DNA of 6,221 bases from Thermoflexales bacterium (lineage in GTDB: Bacteria > Chloroflexota > Anaerolineae > Fen-1058). The notes below the pieces were generated by a model, which saw nothing but the letters and a program-made list of their open reading frames with translations, was not told where the DNA came from and ran no database searches. The position numbers were made by a program, and so were the translations under genes. This document shows positions 1-4,558 of this stretch, piece by piece. The stretch lies in the NCBI GenBank assembly GCA_030834835.1, contig JAUQXD010000791.1:1-6221 (forward strand), in the 5' to 3' direction. Position 1 is the first letter of the stretch; each line of letters opens with the position of its first letter.

Positions 1-7
1 AAGTCGC

Positions 8-682
8 ATGGAAATCAGCCCGAATGTGCACCTCATTCCCAGCACCATCGTCAACGTTTATCTCATCGTCGAGCCGGACGGCCTGACATTGATCGACACG
101 GGCCTAGCCGGTAACTTCAAAACGGTGATGAAGCACATCGCCGGACTGGGCAAACGGCCGACTGATCTCAAGCGCATCATTCTCACGCACTCAGACGGCG
201 ATCATGTGGGCGCGCTCACTGCCCTGAAGGCCGCCACCGATGCGCGCGTCTACGCCAGCCCGATCGAGGCTCAAGCGATCGAGGCCGGAAAAGTCTCACG
301 CGATTTGAAAGTGAAGGGGCTACTCGCGTTGCTGATCAAGTATATCGTCGGACCGTTGTTCAAAGCGAAGCCCGCGCACATCGATGAACTGATCAACGAC
401 GGCGATGTGCTGCCCATCCTGGGCGGCCTGCGCGTCGTCGCCACGATCGGTCACACGCCGGGACACGTCTCGTTGTACGCGCCCGCGCACAAGATTCTAT
501 TCGGTGGCGATTCGATGGTCTCGGAGAAATCGGGCCTGCGCGTCTCACGCGGTATGAACACGTGGGATGAAGCCAAAGCGAAAGAAGCGGTGAAGATTCA
601 GGCCGCCCTTGGTGTGGAGATGGTGTGCGTGGGTCATGGGCCGGTGGTTACGAATGCGGCAGGCAAGTTTCCGATAGTATGA
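8..682 (+). CDS. MBL-fold metallo-hydrolase (224 aa)
   Basis: This is a probable Zn-dependent hydrolase of the metallo-beta-lactamase superfamily, in the glyoxalase II-like branch, and cytoplasmic because no signal peptide is visible. Motifs seen are the strand motif LIDTG at residues 28-32; the metal site HSDGDH at 61-66 (ligands H61, D63, D65, H66); GHTPGH at 148-153 with H149 as ligand; GGD with the bridging D168; and GHGP with H210. The usual second His of HxHxDH is Asp here (HxDxDH), a substitution known in many MBL hydrolases, so activity is likely retained. The length of 224 aa suits a single-domain member. The ATG lies only 7 bases from the window edge, so its ribosome binding site and promoter cannot be judged; the N-terminus nevertheless looks complete for the fold. 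It converges on a second MBL gene. The substrate cannot be read from sequence; a thioester, lactone or phosphodiester is possible. Confidence 0.9.
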   Translation: MEISPNVHLIPSTIVNVYLIVEPDGLTLIDTGLAGNFKTVMKHIAGLGKRPTDLKRIILTHSDGDHVGALTALKAATDARVYASPIEAQAIEAGKVSRDLKVKGLLALLIKYIVGPLFKAKPAHIDELINDGDVLPILGGLRVVATIGHTPGHVSLYAPAHKILFGGDSMVSEKSGLRVSRGMNTWDEAKAKEAVKIQAALGVEMVCVGHGPVVTNAAGKFPIV

Positions 683-693
683 CGGAAATATGG

Positions 694-725
694 AGAGATT
701 GAGAGACAGAGAGATGGGGAGATTG
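694..725 (+). repeat. degenerate 8-base tandem repeat
   Basis: Four consecutive octamers are seen: AGAGATTG at 694-701, AGAGACAG at 702-709, AGAGATGG at 710-717 and GGAGATTG at 718-725. Purine-rich words of the same kind recur in inverted orientation at 731-752 (on the minus strand, GAYGGAG-type words), which is what produces the hairpin at 705-752. The repeat fills the gap between the two convergent genes. Confidence 0.6.
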
Positions 726-752
726 ATCGCTCCATCCCTCCATCTCTCTGTC
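705..752. terminator. hairpin between convergent genes, candidate bidirectional terminator
   Basis: The 13-base arms GACAGAGAGATGG (705-717) and CCATCTCTCTGTC (740-752) are perfectly complementary around a 22-base loop, inside which GGAG (718-721) can also pair with CTCC (730-733). It lies 22 bases after the stop of the upstream gene and 3 bases after the stop of the opposing gene. The position fits a shared terminator or transcript-protecting stem. There is no T-run, so a classic intrinsic terminator is not proven. Confidence 0.45.
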
Positions 753-755
753 CCG

Positions 756-1673
756 CTATCCGACTGCGACTCGGTATTTTCGCCAGTACCGCTGCATCCC
801 CGTCGCCGACATCCACGACGGATTGGCTGCCTCGTAAGCGCCTGTCATCTCGTCTGGCAAACCCTCGCGTTTGGCGCGCGCGCCCGTCCACTGCATAAAC
901 TTATCGCTGATGGCTGGCATCGGCGGATCGGCGGGCAGCGTCTCGATCATAAACGCTTCCACTTCGTCGAGGCCGCGCTGCAACATCTCGAAGTGCCACT
1001 CTGGATTATCATAGATACCGAAATGCGTCGGTGCCAGTCTCTTGCAGCTTGTTTCCTGCATCTTGCCTAGACTTTCGCGCCAGCGTTCCAGATGGAACTC
1101 CGGCGGCGGCATGGGCACGCGCAGATGCGGCGGCCCGGGCAAACGGATACCGCCCACATCGCCCGTAAACAACGTGTCTTCCAGCAGATAGGCGTAATGA
1201 TGCTCCGCATGGCCCGGCGTATCGAGCGGGCAAAACCGCAAATGATCGATCACGACCTCTTGCTGATCCTGAATGACAATCAACTTGTCTTCCGGCACGC
1301 ACAAGAATTCACCCCACAGTTGATCCATCAGCGGGCCATAGATGCGCGTCGCGCTGTTGATCAACTTCTCCGGGTTTAGCATATGCCCGGCCCCGTTGGG
1401 ATGCACGTAGATGCGCGCCCCCTGCCCGTGATCACCGTGCCGCGCCAGCCAACCTGCCGCCCCCGCGTGATCGAGGTGGATGTGCGTCAGCAGCACATCG
1501 GTGATGTCGTCCACCGTCAAGTCATGCACCTTCAGCGCGGCCTTCAACGCCTCGATGGTCGAACCCGGCCCGCTCTCGATGATGGCCGCGCCGCGCGGGT
1601 GTTTGATCAAGTACGACGCAATGACGTGCGGAATGCCCTGAAAGTTAAGGTCGAGCGTGTAGACTTCGGTCAT
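756..1673 (-). CDS. MBL-fold metallo-hydrolase (305 aa)
   Basis: This is a second MBL-superfamily hydrolase, with the canonical metal site THIHLDHAG at residues 63-71 (H64, H66, D68, H69), TPGHAEHH at 152-159 (H155), TGD at 170-172 (bridging D172) and PTHFG at 215-219 (H217). All expected ligands are present, so it should bind two metals. Residues from about 220 to 305 form an alpha-helical, Arg/Lys-rich C-terminal extension beyond the core fold, and no signal peptide is visible. I chose the start at 1673 because AGGAG (1678-1682) lies 4 bases upstream and the protein then begins at the first core strand (MTEVYTLDLNF). An in-frame ATG at 1748 exists, but the added 25 residues are translated repeat words. 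It is a single gene, and its upstream spacer carries the repeat mosaic. Residues about 203-212 are encoded by words resembling that repeat. The substrate is unknown. Confidence 0.9.
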   Translation of the reverse strand: MTEVYTLDLNFQGIPHVIASYLIKHPRGAAIIESGPGSTIEALKAALKVHDLTVDDITDVLLTHIHLDHAGAAGWLARHGDHGQGARIYVHPNGAGHMLNPEKLINSATRIYGPLMDQLWGEFLCVPEDKLIVIQDQQEVVIDHLRFCPLDTPGHAEHHYAYLLEDTLFTGDVGGIRLPGPPHLRVPMPPPEFHLERWRESLGKMQETSCKRLAPTHFGIYDNPEWHFEMLQRGLDEVEAFMIETLPADPPMPAISDKFMQWTGARAKREGLPDEMTGAYEAANPSWMSATGMQRYWRKYRVAVG

Positions 1674-1677
1674 GGGT

Positions 1678-1682
1678 CTCCT
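1678..1682 (-). promoter_or_regulatory. ribosome binding site AGGAG deciding the start at 1673
   Basis: AGGAG on the minus strand sits 4 bases before ATG. Its first bases (the AG at 1681-1682) abut the last unit of the upstream 7-base repeat (minus-strand words of the CGCATTA type), so the repeat runs right up to the ribosome binding site. Confidence 0.7.
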
Positions 1683-1709
1683 AATGCGTAATTCGTACTG
1701 CGTAACGGA
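1682..1709 (-). repeat. degenerate 7-base tandem repeat (CGNATTA-type words)
   Basis: Read on the plus strand, four 7-base units start at 1682, 1689, 1696 and 1703: TAATGCG, TAATTCG, TACTGCG and the weaker TAACGGA. On the minus strand these belong to the same word family as the plus-strand units at 1968-2002. Bases 1694-1705 (CGTACTGCGTAA) are the exact reverse complement of 1758-1769. Confidence 0.7.
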
Positions 1710-1710
1710 A

Positions 1711-1738
1711 GCAAGATGCAAGATGCAGGATGCAGGAA
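1711..1738 (+). repeat. degenerate 7-base tandem repeat (GCARGAT)
   Basis: Four consecutive heptamers at 1711-1717, 1718-1724, 1725-1731 and 1732-1738 fit GCARGAT: the first two are GCAAGAT, the third GCAGGAT and the fourth GCAGGAA. The block lies in the loop between the inverted 12-mers 1694-1705 and 1758-1769. A 13-base piece (1718-1730) recurs exactly inside the coding sequence of the downstream MBL gene on the opposite strand. Confidence 0.7.
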
Positions 1739-1757
1739 ATCTTACCACACCCTCATC

Positions 1758-1769
1758 TTACGCAGTACG
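1758..1769 (+). repeat. inverted 12-bp copy of 1694-1705
   Basis: TTACGCAGTACG is the perfect reverse complement of 1694-1705, giving a 12-bp stem around a 52-base loop that contains the GCARGAT repeats. It belongs to the same 7-base word family as 1682-1709 and 1968-2002. Confidence 0.7.
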
Positions 1770-1776
1770 TGCGCTC

Positions 1777-1955
1777 CGCAAGGACATCGAGGACTACTAT
1801 TCGTGGACTAATTCTCGCAAACACATCGAGGACATTCTACCGATGAAAGTGCGAAAACCGGCCATTGTTCTGCAATAGCCCATGATGTCTTTGCGATCCA
1901 ATGTGTCAAACAGTACACGATGTCCTTGCGGTTAAAAGTCCGCGATGTCTTTGCG
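1777..1955. repeat. five-copy 19-bp motif cluster, two forward and three reverse
   Basis: The consensus is CGCAARGACATCGNGGACT. Plus-strand copies are at 1777-1795 (0 mismatches) and 1816-1834 (2). Minus-strand copies are at 1877-1895 (2 mismatches), 1912-1930 (1) and 1937-1955 (0). Starts are 39, 61, 35 and 25 bases apart, so there is no fixed period. The opposed halves can pair; for instance 1776-1789 is the exact reverse complement of 1918-1931. The cluster lies between the ABC ATPase stop and the MBL start, both on the minus strand, so it occupies the likely promoter/leader region of the MBL gene. It could be a set of operator sites, a structured RNA, or a small non-autonomous mobile repeat; the sequence alone does not choose. 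No credible ORF overlaps it. Confidence 0.75.
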
Positions 1956-1967
1956 AATCGCAAGTAC

Positions 1968-2002
1968 GCATTACGTATCACGCAACACGCACTACGCACC
2001 AC
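1968..2002 (+). repeat. degenerate 7-base tandem repeat (GYANYAC)
   Basis: Five uninterrupted heptamers start at 1968, 1975, 1982, 1989 and 1996. All begin G-Y-A and end A-C, for example GCATTAC and GCACCAC. The words are related to the minus-strand units at 1682-1709, so the 19-bp motif cluster is enclosed by this family in opposite orientations. Similar units occur again at 4441-4468. Confidence 0.75.
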
Positions 2003-2006
2003 GTTT

Positions 2007-2034
2007 ACTCGTCACTCGTTACTCGTCACTCATT
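2007..2034 (+). repeat. degenerate 7-base tandem repeat (ACTCGTY) overlapping the ABC gene stop
   Basis: Four heptamers start at 2007, 2014, 2021 and 2028, with consensus ACTCGTY and last unit ACTCATT. The block overlaps the last nine bases of the ABC ATPase gene and supplies its stop codon (TGA on the minus strand, 2026-2028). Bases 2010-2033 are the exact reverse complement of 3031-3054, a perfect 24-bp inverted repeat bracketing that gene. Confidence 0.8.
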
Positions 2035-3018
2035 CCTCAACAACCCCTGCTCATAAATCCGTCTCACCGTGTCCTCGATCTGCGGCTCCTGCACGCTGAG
2101 GTCCTCGATGCGATAGCGGGCGCTCAGGCGCTGGATCAACTCTGAGGCGCTGATGTCGCCCCGCGCGAAGCGATACGTCACGCGCCGCCCATCGTGATGC
2201 GTTACCTGAGCGCCATCGATGCTGACGTCGGCATAATCTTCCGCCAGATCGACAACCAACTCGCGCTCGCCGCCGAAGCGCACCAGCAGATCATTGGGCG
2301 AACCATCGAACAGCAGTTGCCCCCGATCGATCATCATCACGCGTTCGCACAATTTCTGCACGTCGCCTAAATCGTGCGTTGTGAGGATGACGGTCACGCC
2401 GCGCTCGCGATTGATCGTTTTGATGAACCGGCGAATGCGCTCCTTCGCCACTACATCGAGGCCAATCGTCGGCTCGTCCAAAAACAGAATGCGCGGATCG
2501 TGCAGCAGCGCACCCGCCAAATCGGCTCGCATACGTTGGCCCAGCGAGAGCGATCGAACGGGGGTGTTGATAAAATCGCTCAGGCCCAGCAGTTCCCGAA
2601 ACTCAGTTAGATTGTGTTCGTAGCGATCTTCGGGGACGCGATACACATAGCGTAATAAATCGAGCGACTCGATCACGGGCAAGTCCCACCACAAGTTCGT
2701 GCGCTGGCCGAACACCACGCCAATGCCGCGCACGTGATCGACGCGCTGTTTCCACGGCACGCGCCCATCGACGCACACCTCACCGCTCGAAGGCACGAGG
2801 ATGCCCGTCAGCATTTTGATTGTGGTGGATTTGCCCGCGCCATTCGGGCCGAGATAGCCGACGAGTTCGCCTGCTTCGATCGCGAAGGACACATCGTTCA
2901 CGGCGCGCACCACGCGAGACTCGCGCGAGAACAAATTACGCACCGCGCCCCCTGCCCCGCGATGATGTCTGGCAACTTTGAATTCTTTGTGGAGGTGGGA
3001 TACTTCGATCAGTGACAT
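2026..3018 (-). CDS. ABC-2-type exporter ATP-binding protein, COG4586-like (330 aa)
   Basis: This is the cytoplasmic ATPase subunit of an ABC-2 exporter. Visible motifs are Walker A GPNGAGKST at 57-65; the Q-loop in GQRTNLWWDLP at 104-114; a signature of the form LSLGQ at 157-161 instead of LSGGQ; Walker B ILFLDEP at 177-183; D-loop GLD at 186-188; and the switch His H215 in TTHD. The GQRTNLWWDLP stretch and the LSLGQRMR signature are hallmarks I associate with COG4586 (DrrA/YadG-like, sometimes annotated as viologen exporter). Residues from about 250 to 330 are the family's C-terminal accessory domain, so the protein is full length. I chose the start at 3018 because the conserved SLIEV strand begins there and a weak AGG lies about 9 bases upstream; the 16 extra residues possible from 3066 are translated repeat. 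Relatives usually sit next to two permease genes, but none is in the window, where its neighbours are repeats. The exported substrate is unknown. Confidence 0.93.
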   Translation of the reverse strand: MSLIEVSHLHKEFKVARHHRGAGGAVRNLFSRESRVVRAVNDVSFAIEAGELVGYLGPNGAGKSTTIKMLTGILVPSSGEVCVDGRVPWKQRVDHVRGIGVVFGQRTNLWWDLPVIESLDLLRYVYRVPEDRYEHNLTEFRELLGLSDFINTPVRSLSLGQRMRADLAGALLHDPRILFLDEPTIGLDVVAKERIRRFIKTINRERGVTVILTTHDLGDVQKLCERVMMIDRGQLLFDGSPNDLLVRFGGERELVVDLAEDYADVSIDGAQVTHHDGRRVTYRFARGDISASELIQRLSARYRIEDLSVQEPQIEDTVRRIYEQGLLRNE

Positions 3019-3030
3019 TGCTTTCGCCTG

Positions 3031-3054
3031 ATGAGTGACGAGTAACGAGTGACG
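3031..3054 (-). repeat. upstream arm of 24-bp inverted repeat (ACTCGTY words)
   Basis: This is the exact reverse complement of 2010-2033. On the minus strand it consists of ACTCGTY-type heptamers and ends 12 bases before the ABC ATPase start codon. The inner part 3029-3043 also pairs perfectly (15 bp) with 3093-3107, so a stem around a 49-base loop can form in the divergent intergenic region. Confidence 0.8.
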
Positions 3055-3092
3055 GGAGCACGACACCGCATGCGTGAGTGAATTTATTCCTC

Positions 3093-3120
3093 ACTCGTCA
3101 CTCATCACTTATCACGTTAT
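3093..3120 (+). repeat. degenerate 7-base tandem repeat running into a -10 box
   Basis: Four heptamers start at 3093, 3100, 3107 and 3114 and drift from ACTCGTC through ACTCATC and ACTTATC to ACGTTAT. The last unit merges into TATAAT at 3118-3123. This is the same word family as 2007-2034 and 3031-3054. Confidence 0.7.
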
Positions 3121-3123
3121 AAT
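3095..3123 (+). promoter_or_regulatory. sigma-70-type promoter of the channel-like gene
   Basis: There is a perfect -10 TATAAT at 3118-3123. At a 17-base spacing the -35 position reads TCGTCA (3095-3100), matching TTGACA at four of six positions and lying inside the heptamer repeat. The -10 ends 27 bases before the ATG at 3151, and AAGGA (3141-3145) is a good ribosome binding site 5 bases before it, giving a short leader of about 20 bases. Confidence 0.6.
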
Positions 3124-3150
3124 CTCTTCAGCCTGTATTCAAGGACGCTA

Positions 3151-4230
3151 ATGGACATCGTCTTGCGCATCATCGTTTTCATCATCGGGCTGACCATTGT
3201 CGTCCGCACGATCTTTTCAGCCGTGCAGACGTTTGTGGTGCCGCGCAGCGCCCGCGATAAACTAACGACGCTGGTGTTTCGCTTCGCGCGCCGCATCTTT
3301 GATATTCCGCTGCGCAAGACCAACACCTACGAGCAGCGCGATCGCATCATGGCCTACTTCGCGCCGATCGGGTTGTTGATGCTGCCGCCGGTCTGGCTCG
3401 TCCTGGTGGCGCTAGGCTATGCGCTGATGTACTGGGCGGTCGGCAACGTCGGCCCGTTCGAGCAAGCCATCAAAGTGAGCGGCTCATCGTTGTTGACGCT
3501 GGGCTATGCTGCTCCATCGGATTTGCCCGATACGGCGCTCATGTTCAGCGAGGCCGCCATTGGCCTGATTCTCGTCGCCCTGTTAATCTCGTATTTGCCC
3601 ACGATGTACGGCGCATTTCAACGCCGCGAGTCGGCGGTGACGATGCTGGAAGTGCGCGCCGGATCGCCCCCCTCCGCCATCGAGATGATCTTGCGCTACA
3701 ATCGCATCCACGGTCTCGATCGGTTAAGCACGGTCTGGCCGCTGTGGGAGGCGTGGTTTGCCGACATCGAAGAAAGCCACACCTCGCTGGTAGCGCTGGT
3801 CTTCTTTCGGTCGCCGCAGCCCGATCATTCGTGGGTGACGGCCGCGGGCGCGATTCTGGATGCCGCCGCACTCACGCGCTCCACGCTCGATGTGCCCACC
3901 GATCCGCAGGCCGATCTGTGCATCCGCGCGGGCTTCATCGCCCTGCGCCGCATCGCCGATTATTTCCGCATCGCCTATAATTCATCACCGCGGCCCGGCG
4001 ATCCGATCAGTATCAGCCGAGAAGAATTCGATCTGGCGTGCGATCAACTGGCGGCTGCCAATGTGCCGCTTAAGCCCGATCGCGATCAGGCCTGGCGCGA
4101 TTTCGCCGGATGGCGCGTCAACTATGATACAGTTCTGCTGGCGCTGGCCGCCATCACGATGGCTCCATACGCGCCGTGGTCGTCCGATCGATCGCTGCTG
4201 CCCGCCAGACGCCGCGCCAAATTGAAATAG
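3151..4230 (+). CDS. K+-channel-like membrane protein with conserved cytoplasmic domain (359 aa)
   Basis: This inner-membrane protein has an N-terminal membrane helix (about residues 3-29) followed by a basic loop. Next comes a helix-pore-helix unit: TM about 69-97, a short pore-helix-like segment about 103-115, the filter-like sequence TLGYA at 116-120, then TM about 131-153. The order and the SLLTLGY segment recall two-TM potassium channels, but the canonical TVGYG lacks its last Gly (GYA-AP). Residues 155-359 are soluble and rich in conserved-looking Trp, Asp and Arg stretches such as FFRSPQPDHSWVTAAGA (219-235) and WRDFAGWRVNYD (315-326). I recall similar full-length proteins in Actinobacteria annotated only as hypothetical or potassium-channel-family. 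AAGGA lies 5 bases before the ATG, with a TATAAT upstream. It is transcribed alone and divergently from the ABC ATPase. The ion and function are not established; a non-conducting sensor is possible. Confidence 0.8.
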   Translation: MDIVLRIIVFIIGLTIVVRTIFSAVQTFVVPRSARDKLTTLVFRFARRIFDIPLRKTNTYEQRDRIMAYFAPIGLLMLPPVWLVLVALGYALMYWAVGNVGPFEQAIKVSGSSLLTLGYAAPSDLPDTALMFSEAAIGLILVALLISYLPTMYGAFQRRESAVTMLEVRAGSPPSAIEMILRYNRIHGLDRLSTVWPLWEAWFADIEESHTSLVALVFFRSPQPDHSWVTAAGAILDAAALTRSTLDVPTDPQADLCIRAGFIALRRIADYFRIAYNSSPRPGDPISISREEFDLACDQLAAANVPLKPDRDQAWRDFAGWRVNYDTVLLALAAITMAPYAPWSSDRSLLPARRRAKLK

Positions 4231-4288
4231 GCCGTTATCGAGCGGTATGTTCCAACAACAATTCTCATTTAGCAGGTAGAGCGAAACC

Positions 4289-4342
4289 GTAGGGCGGCTT
4301 TCCATAGCCGCCGATTGTGGCGCGTATGGAAACGCGCCCTAC
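4289..4342. repeat. REP-like doublet: two inverted GTAG-hairpins
   Basis: The left half starts with GTAG (4289-4292), then a 7-bp stem GGCGGCT (4293-4299) with AGCCGCC (4306-4312) around the loop TTCCAT. The right half is its inverted partner: stem GGCGCGT (4319-4325) with ACGCGCC (4332-4338) around the loop ATGGAA, then CTAC (4339-4342), which is GTAG on the minus strand. The loops are exact reverse complements, so the whole 54 bases can also form one long stem with a 6-base loop (20 of 24 pairs). The two stems differ at two neighbouring positions, each compensated on the other side. A 5' GTAG before a small palindrome, in inverted pairs, is the hallmark of REP elements mobilised by RAYT (TnpA-REP) enzymes; no RAYT gene is in this window. 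Confidence 0.8.
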
Positions 4343-4377
4343 ATTGTGGGATGCTCGCCACAGACGTTCGGGCACAC

Positions 4378-4406
4378 TTGCACCCACTGCGTGCAGTGCG
4401 GTGTGA
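4378..4406. repeat. strong imperfect hairpin
   Basis: CACTGC (4385-4390) pairs with GCAGTG (4393-4398) around a 2-base turn. CACC (4381-4384) then pairs with GGTG (4400-4403) past a single bulged C, with wobble and A-T pairs continuing to 4378/4406. It has no T-run. A 2-base loop is too tight for RNA unless the closing pair opens, so it may act as a DNA palindrome or processing site. It lies between the REP-like doublet and the second direct repeat. Confidence 0.45.
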
Positions 4407-4440
4407 CGGTCGAGCGGTGTGTTCCAATCGGATTTTCACC

Positions 4441-4468
4441 GCAACACGCGATACGTAACACGAAATAG
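4441..4468 (+). repeat. degenerate 7-base tandem repeat (GYANYAC family)
   Basis: Heptamers start at 4441 (GCAACAC), 4448 (GCGATAC) and 4455 (GTAACAC), with a decayed unit at 4462. The word family matches 1968-2002; GCAACAC is identical to the unit at 1982-1988. It ends 8 bases before the palindromic promoter region. Confidence 0.6.
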
Positions 4469-4475
4469 GTTACAA

Positions 4476-4512
4476 ATTATACCGCCGATACCCGTCCGAC
4501 AGGTGGTATAAT
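4476..4512 (+). promoter_or_regulatory. extended -10 promoter inside an inverted repeat, for the acyl-CoA synthetase
   Basis: TGGTATAAT at 4504-4512 is a full extended -10 (TGnTATAAT), and no convincing -35 is visible at 16-18 bases. The same bases form the right arm of an 11-bp inverted repeat: ATTATACCGCC (4476-4486) against GGTGGTATAAT (4502-4512), with one mismatch. The left arm therefore carries a TATAAT on the minus strand too. This could be an operator for a dimeric regulator or a pair of divergent promoters. The predicted start near 4519 would give a leader of about 75 bases. Confidence 0.6.
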
Positions 4513-4558
4513 CGTTTGCGTCATTTTTCACCAGAGCAATTTTCATCACAATCTCACC

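Larger units (their letters stand above)
4238..4427 (+). repeat. 18-bp direct repeat pair flanking the REP-like element
   Basis: TCGAGCGGTATGTTCCAA at 4238-4255 recurs at 4410-4427 with one difference (A to G at the tenth base). The copies are 172 bases apart and enclose the two-hairpin element at 4289-4342 and the hairpin at 4378-4406. The first copy starts 8 bases after the stop of the channel-like gene. They may mark the edges of a duplicated or inserted module. Confidence 0.7.

Noticed and set aside
690..1070. Plus-strand ORF of 126 codons after the first MBL gene
   Set aside because: It begins in the octamer repeat and then runs antisense through the second MBL gene, whose metal motifs are intact on the other strand; the product has no recognisable motif.
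1674..1748. N-terminal extension of the minus-strand MBL gene to the ATG at 1748
   Set aside because: The extra 25 codons are the 7-base repeats read through, and AGGAG sits at the right place for the start at 1673.
1777..1955. CRISPR array
   Set aside because: Copies are only 19 bp, occur in both orientations and have unequal spacing from 6 to 42 bases; no cas gene is near.
1672..2145. Small ORFs in the repeat-filled spacer (for example 1672-1878 +, 1808-2002 - and 1945-2145 +)
   Set aside because: They lie across repeats, have no credible ribosome binding sites and give low-complexity or motif-free products.
2010..3054. Insertion sequence with 24-bp terminal repeats
   Set aside because: The enclosed gene is an ordinary ABC ATPase, not a transposase, and no target-site duplication flanks the arms; the arms belong to a wider heptamer family also found at 3093-3120.
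3019..3066. N-terminal extension of the ABC ATPase to the ATG at 3066
   Set aside because: The extra 16 codons read through the 24-bp repeat, and the conserved ABC fold starts at MSLIEV.
3545..4305. ORFs overlapping the channel-like gene (3545-3871 -, 3860-4225 + and 3985-4305 -)
   Set aside because: They are Arg/Pro-rich or motif-free shadow frames, whereas the 3151-4230 frame has membrane segments, a promoter and a ribosome binding site.
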